The notes below the pieces were generated by a model. It saw nothing but the letters and a program-made list of their open reading frames with translations. It made no database searches and was not told where the DNA came from. From Hyphomicrobiales bacterium (lineage in GTDB: Bacteria > Pseudomonadota > Alphaproteobacteria > Rhizobiales > Beijerinckiaceae), in assembly GCA_900470775.1 (NCBI GenBank), contig UCBZ01000013.1:1-64000 (forward strand): 64,000 nucleotides of DNA. The letters are read 5' to 3'. The position numbers were made by a program, and so were the translations under genes. Numbering within the stretch: the first letter of the stretch is position 1; each line of letters starts with the position of its first letter. This document shows positions 56,962-64,000 of this stretch, one piece after another.

Positions 56962-56988
56962 TTAGCAGTCTCAATCTGCGAGTGCCAA
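56962..56988. promoter_or_regulatory. CIRCE operator and candidate promoter of groESL
   Basis: TTAGCAGTC-N9-GAGTGCCAA matches the CIRCE consensus TTAGCACTC-N9-GAGTGCTAA with one mismatch in each arm. CIRCE binds the HrcA repressor and links groE expression to heat stress. Read on the minus strand, TTGGCA and a CTAACA 17 bases later give a possible -35/-10 pair lying within CIRCE, as is usual for these operons. The hrcA gene is not in the window. Confidence 0.92.
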
Positions 56989-57108
56989 CGGATGGCGCGG
57001 AGATAGGCGCGTGCCAGCGGAGAGTCAAGAAATCATCCCGGAGAAAGGTGAATGCGTCGGGTCGCCGGGCCTGCTGGCAACGGGCTTCGAACACGCTAGC
57101 ATGGCGGA

Positions 57109-57579
57109 ATGACGACAGAAGCGCCCGAACCCGCCTCGACCGGCCCCGCTCTCGACGACATCGCCCGGGCATGCGTCGCGCTTCATGTGCGGATGACGGC
57201 GCGGGCCGTGACGCGGGCCTATGACGAGGCGATGCGCCCGAGCGGACTCAAGATCACCCAGTTCGTCCTGCTCTCGGCGCTGAGCACCGGCGCCTGGCGC
57301 TCCGTCACCGAACTCGCCGAGCGTTTCGCGCTGGAGCGCACCTCGCTGACGCGCAACCTGCAACTGCTCGTGGCGTCCGGGCTGATCGAGCCGGTCGAGT
57401 GCAAGGGGCGCGCCTCGATCCATGCCGTCACGGACAAGGGGCGGGCCGCGATCGAGACCGCGATCCCGCATTGGCGCCAGGCGCAGGAGCGGATCGAGGG
57501 CGGTCTCGGCAAGGACAACTGGAGCGAGACGCGCGACCGGTTGAAGGCGTTGCGCCGCGTCGCACGCGGCACCGTCTGA
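57109..57579 (+). CDS. MarR-family transcriptional regulator
   Basis: A 156-residue winged-helix regulator. Helices and wing: VTELAERFALERTSLTRNLQ (recognition helix region, about 65-85), SGLIEPVECKGRASIHAVTD (wing), with dimerisation helices at both ends. MarR proteins repress nearby genes until a small phenolic or acyl ligand binds. The next gene, a thioesterase, starts 64 bases after its stop, with a perfect palindrome between them. Confidence 0.9.
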   Translation: MTTEAPEPASTGPALDDIARACVALHVRMTARAVTRAYDEAMRPSGLKITQFVLLSALSTGAWRSVTELAERFALERTSLTRNLQLLVASGLIEPVECKGRASIHAVTDKGRAAIETAIPHWRQAQERIEGGLGKDNWSETRDRLKALRRVARGTV

Positions 57580-57606
57580 CCGCAGCTTGACCACGGCAGC
57601 ATCCAA

Positions 57607-57634
57607 CCCCTAACGTGCATCTACACGTTAGGGG
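57607..57634. promoter_or_regulatory. perfect palindrome between MarR and thioesterase genes, likely operator
   Basis: CCCCTAACGTG-CATCTA-CACGTTAGGGG: perfect 11-base arms around a 6-base spacer. The size and symmetry suit a MarR dimer operator. It lies just upstream of the thioesterase start (57644/57647) and could alternatively be an RNA hairpin. No copy is seen before the marR gene itself. Confidence 0.6.
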
Positions 57635-57646
57635 TGAGGGCAGGTG

Positions 57647-58126
57647 ATGGCGCGGGACGTTGGAGTGGTATCGCGGGAGACCCTGCTGGCCGGCAGCGGC
57701 CTCGATTTCCTGCGCGGCATGGTCGAGGGACGCCATCCCGGCCCGCCCTTTGCCGAGGCGATGGACTTCGATCTGGTCGAGGTCGAGGAGGGCAGGGTGG
57801 TCTTCGTCGGCAGGCCCTCGGCGCGCTTCTTCAACCCGCTCGGGACGATCCATGGCGGCTGGACCGCGACGATCCTCGATTCCGCCATGGCCTGCGCGAC
57901 CCATGCGACACTGAAAGCCGGCGAGGGCTACACGACGCTGGAGATGAAGGTGAACTATGTCCGGCCGGTCATGCCCGACAGCGGCACGGTACGCTGCGAG
58001 GGCAAGCTGATCCATCGCGGCGGCACGGTCGCGACCAGCGAGGGACGGCTGGTCGATGAGCGCGGCAAGCTGCTCGCGCACGGCACCGAGACCTGCATGA
58101 TCTTTCCGGCGAAGGCGGCGGGCTGA
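57647..58126 (+). CDS. PaaI-family hotdog thioesterase
   Basis: A 159-residue hotdog thioesterase. The catalytic segment FFNPLGTIHGGWTATILDSAM (about 65-85) gives the NxxGxxHGG signature of the PaaI/YbaW branch, which hydrolyses acyl- and aryl-CoA. TLEMKVNYVRPV is the conserved central strand. ATG 57647 and GTG 57644 are both possible; GAGGG lies a little before them. Transcribed with or next to marR, and probably controlled by the palindrome at 57607. Confidence 0.9.
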   Translation: MARDVGVVSRETLLAGSGLDFLRGMVEGRHPGPPFAEAMDFDLVEVEEGRVVFVGRPSARFFNPLGTIHGGWTATILDSAMACATHATLKAGEGYTTLEMKVNYVRPVMPDSGTVRCEGKLIHRGGTVATSEGRLVDERGKLLAHGTETCMIFPAKAAG

Positions 58127-58172
58127 AGCGTTTTTGAGCGAAGTGGATACCGGTTCGCTTGAAGAAAACGCG
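58127..58172. repeat. short palindromic repeat, family E
   Basis: GCGTTTTTGAGCGAA (58128-58142) pairs imperfectly with TTCGCTTGAAGAAAACGC (58154-58171), core GTGGATACCGG. It separates the convergent thioesterase and DMT genes and may be a bidirectional terminator (T run in one arm). I recall very similar hairpins as common dispersed repeats in Hyphomicrobiales genomes; only one copy is in this window. Confidence 0.65.
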
Positions 58173-58187
58173 ACAAAATAAAACGCC

Positions 58188-59030
58188 CTAACGCCGGCTG
58201 ATCGCCACCGCTCCCGCCACGATCAGCAGCGCGCCGGCATAGGTCGTGATCAGCGGCACCTCGCCGAACGCGAAATAGCCGAGCAGGCTCGCCCAGATCA
58301 GCGCCGTATATTCCAGTGGGGCCAGCCGCGACGCTTCGGCCCGGGCGAAGGCCGAGGTCAGCGTCAGATGGCCGGCGACGCCGAGAGCGCCCGCTGCGAG
58401 ATAGATCAAGAGGTCGCGGGCCGTCATTGGAACGAAGGCGAGCGCGGCGGGAATGGCGAGACAGAGCGCCGGCCCGCAGTTCTGAAAGGCGACGATGACA
58501 GCCGGATGCTCCTTCATCGCGATCCGCCGCAGCAGGATCAGGTTGAAGGCATAGGTCACGGCCGAGAACAGCGCGGCGGCGACGCCAAGCCCCGCGCCGG
58601 TGACATGGCCCTGCAGGCGTGGCCAGACCATCACCAGCATGCCGGCGACGCCGAAACCCAGCGCCTGGAGGATGCGGCTGTCCAGCTTCTCCTTGAGCAG
58701 CAGGCCGCCGAGCAGCGCGACGAAAACCGGCGCCAGGAAGGACAGCGTCAGCGCTTCGGCCAGCGGCAGCACGGACATCGAATAGAAGAAGCTGCCGGCA
58801 GTCAGCACCACGACGGGCACGCGAACGGTGTTGCCGATCAGGCTCGCGCGCGTCGGCCTGCGCGGCCGGACGAAGGCGAGCACGACGAGCGCGCAGAGGC
58901 CGCCCATGGCAAAGCGCATGAACAGGGTCAGGATGAACGGATGCGTCTGCATCTGCGCCTTCACCACCGCGTCCATGACGGTGAGCAGCGCGATGCCGAG
59001 CAGGGCACGCAGCATAGGGCCTGCGCTCAT
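58188..59030 (-). CDS. EamA/DMT-family permease
   Basis: A 280-residue transporter with ten predicted helices in two EamA repeats (about 5-135 and 145-278). The second repeat contains FNLILLRRIAMKEHPAVIV and LTSAFARAEASRLAPLEYTA, typical of the RhaT/YdcZ-like DMT group that exports amino acids or metabolites. Substrate unknown. Its ATG overlaps the stop of the GNAT gene (ATGA), so the two are coupled. Confidence 0.88.
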   Translation of the reverse strand: MSAGPMLRALLGIALLTVMDAVVKAQMQTHPFILTLFMRFAMGGLCALVVLAFVRPRRPTRASLIGNTVRVPVVVLTAGSFFYSMSVLPLAEALTLSFLAPVFVALLGGLLLKEKLDSRILQALGFGVAGMLVMVWPRLQGHVTGAGLGVAAALFSAVTYAFNLILLRRIAMKEHPAVIVAFQNCGPALCLAIPAALAFVPMTARDLLIYLAAGALGVAGHLTLTSAFARAEASRLAPLEYTALIWASLLGYFAFGEVPLITTYAGALLIVAGAVAISRR

Positions 59031-59527
59031 GACCGCGTCGGCAGGCGCAGGCGGAAAGGATATTCCCAGGTCGCGGAGACGTCGGCGAGGTAGCGCTCGC
59101 CCGGCCAGCGCCGGAAGCCGAGCTTCTCGTAGAAGCGGTGGGCGCGCGCGAAGCGCGAATCCGACCAGAGCATCATTTCGCCGAAGCCGCCGGTTTCAGC
59201 AAAGCGCAGCGCCTCGCCGAACAGGGCCTGCGCCAGCCCGGTGCCGCGGAAGGCGGGCGCCGCATAGACCTTGGTGATCTCGACGGCGTTGTGCTCGGGG
59301 ACGGGCGTGGCGCCGAGCGAGGCGGCGATGCCGCCGCCGGGCGCATCCGCGATCCAGAGCTTGCCGCGCTTGGCCGCGAAATGGCTCGCGGGCCGCCGCA
59401 GCTCGGGAAACTCGTCCCATGCGAACAGGCAGTTCGGATATTCGGCGAAGCTCGCCGCGATTAGGGTCGCGAGGGGCTCGGAATCATCGTCGCGGGCAGG
59501 GCGCAGGGCAGGCGGTAGGCTGGTCAT
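59027..59527 (-). CDS. GNAT-family N-acetyltransferase
   Basis: A 166-residue acetyltransferase. Acetyl-CoA motif V/A: ITKVYAAPAFRGTGLAQALF with the Q/RxxGxG/A pattern (RGTGLA), then ARAHRFYEKLGFRRW (motif B). Transfers acetyl groups to an unknown amine. First gene of a pair with the DMT permease; a coupled acetylase and exporter suggests inactivation plus export of a small amine, but this is inference. Confidence 0.85.
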   Translation of the reverse strand: MTSLPPALRPARDDDSEPLATLIAASFAEYPNCLFAWDEFPELRRPASHFAAKRGKLWIADAPGGGIAASLGATPVPEHNAVEITKVYAAPAFRGTGLAQALFGEALRFAETGGFGEMMLWSDSRFARAHRFYEKLGFRRWPGERYLADVSATWEYPFRLRLPTRS

Positions 59528-59592
59528 GGCGGATCGATTAGGGGCAATTCAGGCATTGCGATAGGGGGCAGCCGTGATCCTCCCCCATGCCC

Positions 59593-60357
59593 TCAGCGCA
59601 GCAGAGCCAATGCCGCATCGACTGTCAGCTTCAGCGCGGCGACGGCGAGCAGCCCGTAGCACCAGACGAACAGCGTCTTCTGGTCGAGGCGCCGATGCAC
59701 GACATGGCCGAGCCAGATCCCGAGCGGCACGGCCGGCGCCAATGCGAGTGCACCCCACAGCGCCTCGGGATGCTTCAGGCCGAGCATGAAATAGGGCGGC
59801 AGCTTCATCCAGTTGCCCAGCGTGAACAGCGCGATCGTGGTCCCGACCAGGACGCTCTTCGGCAGCCCGCGTCTGAGCAGGTACATCGCCACCGGCGGCC
59901 CGCCGGCATGGGCGACGAAGGTGGTGAAGCCCGACACCGTGCCGGCCAGCAGCGCGAGCTTTCCCGAGACCGGCCGCACGCCCGCCGCCGCGAGCCGGCC
60001 TTTGAGGAACCATTGCAGCGTGAAGGCGAGCGTCGTCACGCCGATCACGAGGGTGACGATGCGCGGGTCGATCCTGATGAAAACGAGGTAGCCGATACCG
60101 ATGCCGACCGCGAGGCCCGGCACCAGCCAGGCGAGGTCGGGCTTCGACCAGGTCTCGCGCCCGAAGCTGCTCAGCGCCATGATGTCCATCAGCGAGACCA
60201 GCATCGCGATCATGATCGCTGCATTGAGCGGCTCGACGACCATAGCCAGCAGCGGGATGCCGAGGATCGCGAGGCCGCCGCCAAAGGCGCTCTTGCCGAT
60301 GGCGATGACGAGCGTCGTCGCCCAGCCGACGAGATAGAACAGCGGCTCGCTGGGCAT
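59593..60357 (-). CDS. TauE/SafE-family sulfite/anion exporter-like permease
   Basis: A 254-residue membrane protein with about eight helices. The two similar halves each carry glycine-rich motifs (IAIGKSAFGGGLAILGIPLL early; GTVSGFTTFVAHAGGPPVAM in the second half), characteristic of TauE/SafE (DUF81). Members export sulfite, sulfoacetate or other organic anions. I start at ATG 60357; the frame to 60450 adds a polar leader. Near, but not overlapping, the BLUF gene on the same strand. Confidence 0.88.
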   Translation of the reverse strand: MPSEPLFYLVGWATTLVIAIGKSAFGGGLAILGIPLLAMVVEPLNAAIMIAMLVSLMDIMALSSFGRETWSKPDLAWLVPGLAVGIGIGYLVFIRIDPRIVTLVIGVTTLAFTLQWFLKGRLAAAGVRPVSGKLALLAGTVSGFTTFVAHAGGPPVAMYLLRRGLPKSVLVGTTIALFTLGNWMKLPPYFMLGLKHPEALWGALALAPAVPLGIWLGHVVHRRLDQKTLFVWCYGLLAVAALKLTVDAALALLR

Positions 60358-60471
60358 GGAGCGGGAGCTTCCCCCTGGAAACGCCGGAGGGCCATCTATG
60401 CCCAACAGGCGCAAGGTTCCCACCGCTGGCCCTGAGTCGCCAAGCCCCAACGTAGGGCCGGCCCGCGAAGA

Positions 60472-60915
60472 CTACGAAGCCTGCTTCGCCTGATCGGCGC
60501 ACAGGGCTCGTGCAAGCGACACGGCGGTATCGAAGCTGAGCTGCGATCGATCGATCTTGCCGGGAAAGCCATGCGCGGCGAAGATCGGGTCCTGCTCGGC
60601 GCTGCGTCGGTAGCCGCCCATCGTCCAGTTGTGGAATGCGCGGCTCTCAGTCGGGTGGATCGCGATGACGGACACGTCGCGATGGCGCTCGTCCTTCGCG
60701 ATCCGAGCCATCGTCGCCTCGACATTCTCGCGCGGGCCTTCCAGCACCTGGACGAAACTGTCGCCGTCGAACATCAGATAGCCTGTGACATCGGACGTCT
60801 GGTTGTTCTTGCGCGACTGGGAGAGGATGGCGCGAAGCGCGGAAAGCTCGTTGTCGACCCGCCCCGCCCGATAGATCGAGGAATACACCAGGCGATAAAG
60901 CGGCGTCGAAGGCAT
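60472..60915 (-). CDS. BLUF-domain blue-light photoreceptor
   Basis: A 147-residue single-domain BLUF protein. FAD-binding residues are in place: Y11 in YRLVYSS, N38 in RKNNQTSDVTG and Q56 in SFVQVLEG, with a W in FHNWTMGG as the Trp/Met switch site. BLUF domains change flavin hydrogen bonding on blue light. No EAL, GGDEF or other output is fused, so it should act by protein-protein contact. ATG 60915 has GAGGA upstream; the frame to 60951 is rejected. Confidence 0.92.
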   Translation of the reverse strand: MPSTPLYRLVYSSIYRAGRVDNELSALRAILSQSRKNNQTSDVTGYLMFDGDSFVQVLEGPRENVEATMARIAKDERHRDVSVIAIHPTESRAFHNWTMGGYRRSAEQDPIFAAHGFPGKIDRSQLSFDTAVSLARALCADQAKQAS

Positions 60916-61011
60916 CGGCTGTTCCTCGCAGGAGAGATGTCGTTGGCCCAACGCGTGCCGTGCCCGTTCGGTTCACGCGATTGACGACTCATCAAGCTGC
61001 GCTTGGAAAAC

Positions 61012-62553
61012 ATGGGCGCGCCCGTTACGGCAGGGAATGGTGCGGACGCGGCGGCCGAGTCGGATGGCTCCCCGTCGACACATCGATCCGGCATCGATGA
61101 ACGCGACGGACATGATCGAGACGGAATGACGGTCCTGCTGCCCTTCGTCATCAATGCCGGGCTGAACTTCGTTCTCGGTCTGCTGATCGCGTTCTTTCTC
61201 GGGCCGGAGGAATTCGGGCGCTACGCCATCGGCGCGGCCATCGTCGTGTTGGTCAACACGGCGATGCTCGACTGGATCAAGCTCTCCGCCGTGCGCTTCT
61301 ATTCGCTCAAGACGCGGGAGACGCAGCCCGAGATCCGCGCGACGCTGGACTGCCTCATCGCCGGCATCAGCATGACGCTGTGTGCGCTGCTGCTGGTAGC
61401 GGTCGTGGCCGGTATCGATTTCCGCATGCCGGCGATGATGCTGGCCGCATCCGTCCTCGCCGGCATCGGCGCGGGGCTGTTCGACTACCATGGCGCGATC
61501 GCCCGGGCGCGTTTCCTCGACGCGGCCTATGCCCGGCTGGTCATCGTCAAGAACGTTCTGGCGCTGGTCCTGATGGTCGGCGGCGCCTGGTGGACCCGCG
61601 ATCCGGTGGTGGTGCTGCTCGGCGGATTGCTGAGTGCCGCCGTCGCGCTCGTTTCGGTGCGCCGCAAGCTTGCCGATGCGCCCCTGTCGTTCTCGGCGGC
61701 GCGCCGCGACCTCGCCTGGACCTTCGCGAAATATGCGCTGCCGCTCGTCGCCGGCAACGCGATCTACTCCCTGATCCCACTGCTCAATCGCTCGCTGATG
61801 GCGGGCGCCCATGGCTTCGCCGAGGCGGGCTATTTCTCGCTCGCCTCCGATATGGGTCTGCGCCTGTTCGGAACGCTCGGCGCGACGCTCGAGATCGTGC
61901 TGCTGCGCGCGGTGATCCGCCTCGACGAAACGCGCGGCCGGCGCGCGGCGCAAAAGCGTATCGCGTCAAACATCGTGATCGTGCTGGCCGTTGCGCTGCC
62001 GGCGGTCGTCGGGTTCTGGCTCGCCTTGCCTGCCTTCGACCGGATGCTGGTACCGCCGAGTTTCCAGGGCCGCTTCTCGGCCTATATGGCGCCGCTGCTG
62101 CCGGGCTTCGTAGCGATCACCATCTTCCAGGCCGCGCTTTACCCGGCCTTCCTGATCGAGAAGCGCACGCCCGTGACCACGCTCGCGGCTGTCATCGGCC
62201 TATGCGTCAATCTCGCGATCGTAGGAGCCTTCGCGGCGTCCGGCCCAATCGCCTATGCCATGGCGCAGACGGCGGCCTTTCTGGCCGTGCTCGCCATCAC
62301 CGCCGTGCTGGCCCTGCGCTCGCTGCCGGTCCTGCCGTCGCTGCGCGATTGCGGCGCCATTCTGCTCGCGGTCGCTGTCATGGCCGCCGCGATCTGGCCG
62401 CTGCGGGACCGGTTTGCTCCCGCAATCGAGCTCGCCTTGCAAGTCGTCATCGGGGCGCTGGTCTATGGCGCAATTATCCTGATCTGCGACGTCGCGCGCT
62501 GGCGCACGCTGTCGCAGCTCTGGTGGGCCACGCGGCGTGCAGCGCGGCGCTGA
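61012..62553 (+). CDS. polysaccharide/oligosaccharide flippase (MATE/MOP superfamily)
   Basis: An inner-membrane flippase of the Wzx-like MOP group with about 12-14 helices, first helix at LLPFVINAGLNFVLGLLIAF. FFLGPEEFGRYAIGAA is the usual early loop. It should move lipid-linked sugars across the inner membrane for capsule, LPS or exopolysaccharide. The start is uncertain: TTG 61003, ATG 61012 or ATG 61126 (which would begin MTVLLPFV just before the first helix) are all in frame; none has a strong Shine-Dalgarno. No glycosyltransferases adjoin. Divergent from the BLUF gene. Confidence 0.82.
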   Translation: MGAPVTAGNGADAAAESDGSPSTHRSGIDERDGHDRDGMTVLLPFVINAGLNFVLGLLIAFFLGPEEFGRYAIGAAIVVLVNTAMLDWIKLSAVRFYSLKTRETQPEIRATLDCLIAGISMTLCALLLVAVVAGIDFRMPAMMLAASVLAGIGAGLFDYHGAIARARFLDAAYARLVIVKNVLALVLMVGGAWWTRDPVVVLLGGLLSAAVALVSVRRKLADAPLSFSAARRDLAWTFAKYALPLVAGNAIYSLIPLLNRSLMAGAHGFAEAGYFSLASDMGLRLFGTLGATLEIVLLRAVIRLDETRGRRAAQKRIASNIVIVLAVALPAVVGFWLALPAFDRMLVPPSFQGRFSAYMAPLLPGFVAITIFQAALYPAFLIEKRTPVTTLAAVIGLCVNLAIVGAFAASGPIAYAMAQTAAFLAVLAITAVLALRSLPVLPSLRDCGAILLAVAVMAAAIWPLRDRFAPAIELALQVVIGALVYGAIILICDVARWRTLSQLWWATRRAARR

Positions 62554-62741
62554 TCACGCCGGCAACCGGCAGAAGCGGACCGGCAACGCTTCCTTCACCT
62601 TGTCCCTTTTCCCTCCACTAAGGTTAATTCGTTGAATTCGCTGGTTTAGCGGCGCTGGCGGCGAGCAAGAGTCAACGATTCACCATTCCTTTTAAGACGC
62701 ACCGGCAGGCTCCCGACAGTCGATGTCGAGAGAGTTGCGTC

Positions 62742-63569
62742 ATGCGTCCAGTCCTCTTCGTTCCACTGCTGCTCCTGTCGGGAGCGCTCGCCGTTCCCGG
62801 GTCGGCGCAAGCCCAGACCTATGGCGGCCCCCTCCCAGTAGATCCCAGATCTGCCGACCCCATGACGACAGCGTCGACAGCGCGCGCCAACTATGGCGGC
62901 GGCTTCATCGAGATGCTGATGACGGGCCGCGATCCCTCGCCGCAGGCGCGCGGCGGGGCGGTCTATAACCGGCCCGGCTATTCGGCCTATGGCCAGGGCG
63001 GCCGCGCCGCCGCCGGCTACGAGGCCGACCCGTTCCAGCCGCAAGACCGGCAAACCGCACCGGGCCGCCGCGTCGCGGCTTATGGCCAGCCGATCGAGAT
63101 GGAACGCCCGATCGAGCGCGTCATCGATCCCCGCTTCCACAAGCAGGAGGTCGCCTATGACGGCCCGCACAAGGCCGGGACCATCATCATCGACACGCCC
63201 CAGCGTTTCCTGTTCCTGGTCCAGCCGGGCGGCCGTGCGCTGCGTTACGGCATTGGCGTCGGCCGCCCCGGCTTTTCCTGGGCCGGCATGAAGAGCGTCA
63301 GCCGCAAGGCGGAGTGGCCGAACTGGACGCCGCCGCCCGAGATGCTGAAGCGCCGGCCCGATTTGCCGCGCTTCATGCCCGGCGGCCCGGAGAACCCGAT
63401 GGGCGCGCGCGCCATGTATCTGGGATCGTCGCTCTACCGCATCCACGGCACCAACGAGCCGCACACCATCGGGCAGGCCGTGTCCTCCGGCTGCATCCGC
63501 ATGACCAATGACGATGTCACGGATCTGTACGGGCGCGTACGCGTCGGCGCCAAGGTACTGGTGATCTGA
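62742..63569 (+). CDS. L,D-transpeptidase (ErfK/YbiS/YkuD domain)
   Basis: A 275-residue exported enzyme. Signal peptide 1-25 (MRPVLFVPLLLLSGALAVPG core, cut at AQA). A Pro/Gly/Tyr-rich stretch to about 130 precedes the YkuD domain: TIIIDTPQRFLFLVQPGGRA, MGARAMYLGSSLYRIHGTNE and the catalytic SSGCIRM. Such enzymes make 3-3 cross-links in peptidoglycan or attach lipoproteins. Alone, followed by a hairpin. Confidence 0.93.
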   Translation: MRPVLFVPLLLLSGALAVPGSAQAQTYGGPLPVDPRSADPMTTASTARANYGGGFIEMLMTGRDPSPQARGGAVYNRPGYSAYGQGGRAAAGYEADPFQPQDRQTAPGRRVAAYGQPIEMERPIERVIDPRFHKQEVAYDGPHKAGTIIIDTPQRFLFLVQPGGRALRYGIGVGRPGFSWAGMKSVSRKAEWPNWTPPPEMLKRRPDLPRFMPGGPENPMGARAMYLGSSLYRIHGTNEPHTIGQAVSSGCIRMTNDDVTDLYGRVRVGAKVLVI

Positions 63570-63605
63570 TCCCGGATAAGGCTCTTACAGGCCTGCAAAC
63601 GAAAG

Positions 63606-63633
63606 AACCCGCCCGGCACGCGCCGGGCGGGTT
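63606..63633. terminator. bidirectional hairpin between the L,D-transpeptidase and DUF2076 genes
   Basis: AACCCGCCCGGC (63606-63617) pairs with GCCGGGCGGGTT (63622-63633), loop ACGC. Read on the minus strand it is followed by CTTTCGTTT, giving a better tail for the DUF2076 gene, but it can serve both convergent transcripts. Confidence 0.8.
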
Positions 63634-63660
63634 CGTCATTTCAGGCAGGGCCGGGTCGTG

Positions 63661-64000
63661 TCAGGCCCAGTTGTCGTCGTCGCCACCGCCGTCGAACGCG
63701 CTCGATCCGTCGTCATAGCCGGCATCGACGGGTTCCTCATGGGCGGCCTGCTGGTGGTTGCCCGCATTGGAGGAGCCGTCGTCATAGCCGGCCGATTGCG
63801 TGTCCGTGCCAGCGCCGTAATTGGACGAGCCGTCATTGTAACCGGCATTGCTCGCAGCCGCGCCGGTGTTGCCGCCGACGCTGTCGGCAAGGTTGGAGCC
63901 GGTCGCGCCTTCCGCGGCCTTGGCTGCGCCGCCGGCGCCGCTGAAGGCGTTGGTCAGCACGCTGCCGAGCATCATGCCGCCGGCGACACCGGCCGCGGTG
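63661..64000 (-). CDS. DUF2076-like protein, 3' part, with GYDDGSS repeats (runs off window)
   Basis: The frame enters from the right edge (TAAGVAGGMMLGSVLTNAFS) and stops at 63661. The hydrophobic AAGVAGGMMLG stretch followed by an Ala/Gly/Asp/Gln/Asn-rich tail is typical of DUF2076 proteins, whose function is unknown. The tail carries three copies of G-Y-(N/D)-D-G-S-S (GYNDGSSN, GYDDGSSN, GYDDGSSA), probably disordered and acidic. The N-terminus lies beyond the window, so the family call rests on the end only. Confidence 0.6.
   Translation of the reverse strand, partial: TAAGVAGGMMLGSVLTNAFSGAGGAAKAAEGATGSNLADSVGGNTGAAASNAGYNDGSSNYGAGTDTQSAGYDDGSSNAGNHQQAAHEEPVDAGYDDGSSAFDGGGDDDNWA

Noticed and set aside
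63700-63850. Regular repeats near the right edge, checked as a CRISPR array
   Set aside because: The repeats are in frame inside a coding region (GYDDGSS heptads) with unequal short spacers; not CRISPR.

Overview
The window is GC-rich, densely coded DNA of an alphaproteobacterium in the Hyphomicrobiales (Rhizobiales). Gene content and style (hisS-hisZ-hisG block, dxs-tlyA pair, groESL behind a CIRCE element, SSF-type hybrid histidine kinase, many GTG/TTG starts, GTGA overlaps, families of palindromic intergenic repeats) would suit Bosea or a near relative. That placement is inference; no database search was possible. I see no rRNA, tRNA, CRISPR array or phage genes.

Left edge (1-2.1 kb): the 3' end of an IS5-family transposase, then a visibly AT-rich orphan gene and a secreted protein of unknown function. 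This is the only clearly accessory-looking stretch. From 2.1 to 20.5 kb the genes are mostly housekeeping and catabolic: SleB-like hydrolase, MFS transporter, AcuI-type reductase, TsaC/Sua5, a long acyl-CoA dehydrogenase with a coupled SDR, CorA, a MOSC protein, cysteine synthase, a TrmA/RlmD-type RNA methyltransferase, an FAD-linked 2-hydroxyacid dehydrogenase, YedK/HMCES, TlyA and Dxs.

20.7-30.2 kb holds a peptide-type binding protein translationally coupled to an amidase, an MFS transporter, a pirin / epimerase-DoxX fusion / DUF2269 operon, xseB, an Lrp regulator, a tyrosine phosphatase and a thioesterase. 30.2-36.8 kb holds a 1189-residue SSF-histidine kinase-receiver protein, mscL, an aminotransferase and an AbrB-type permease. 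36.9-44.7 kb combines a second binding protein, an SMP-30/gluconolactonase and a LysR regulator on the minus strand with the divergent glycolate oxidase genes glcD-glcE-glcF. The LysR protein is the obvious candidate regulator of glcDEF.

44.8-50.6 kb carries a DUF3053 lipoprotein, hisS-hisZ-hisG and a META-domain protein. 50.8-57 kb carries a YddA/SbmA-type ABC exporter, a membrane PAS sensor with no recognisable output domain, and groES-groEL with a CIRCE operator, a candidate promoter and a strong terminator. 57-64 kb carries a MarR regulator and a thioesterase separated by a perfect palindrome, a GNAT-DMT pair, TauE/SafE, a BLUF photoreceptor, a polysaccharide flippase, an L,D-transpeptidase and the 3' end of a DUF2076 gene with a GYDDGSS repeat tail.

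The most unusual feature is a set of palindromic intergenic elements (eight copies, five sequence families). Five of them lie between 43.2 and 50.8 kb, including one inside the glcE-glcF junction and two flanking hisS. I did not find a convincing wholly new multi-gene system. The best leads are the repeats, the AT-rich orphan beside the IS end, the output-less PAS sensor, the MarR-thioesterase palindrome and an anomalous codon patch inside hisS.
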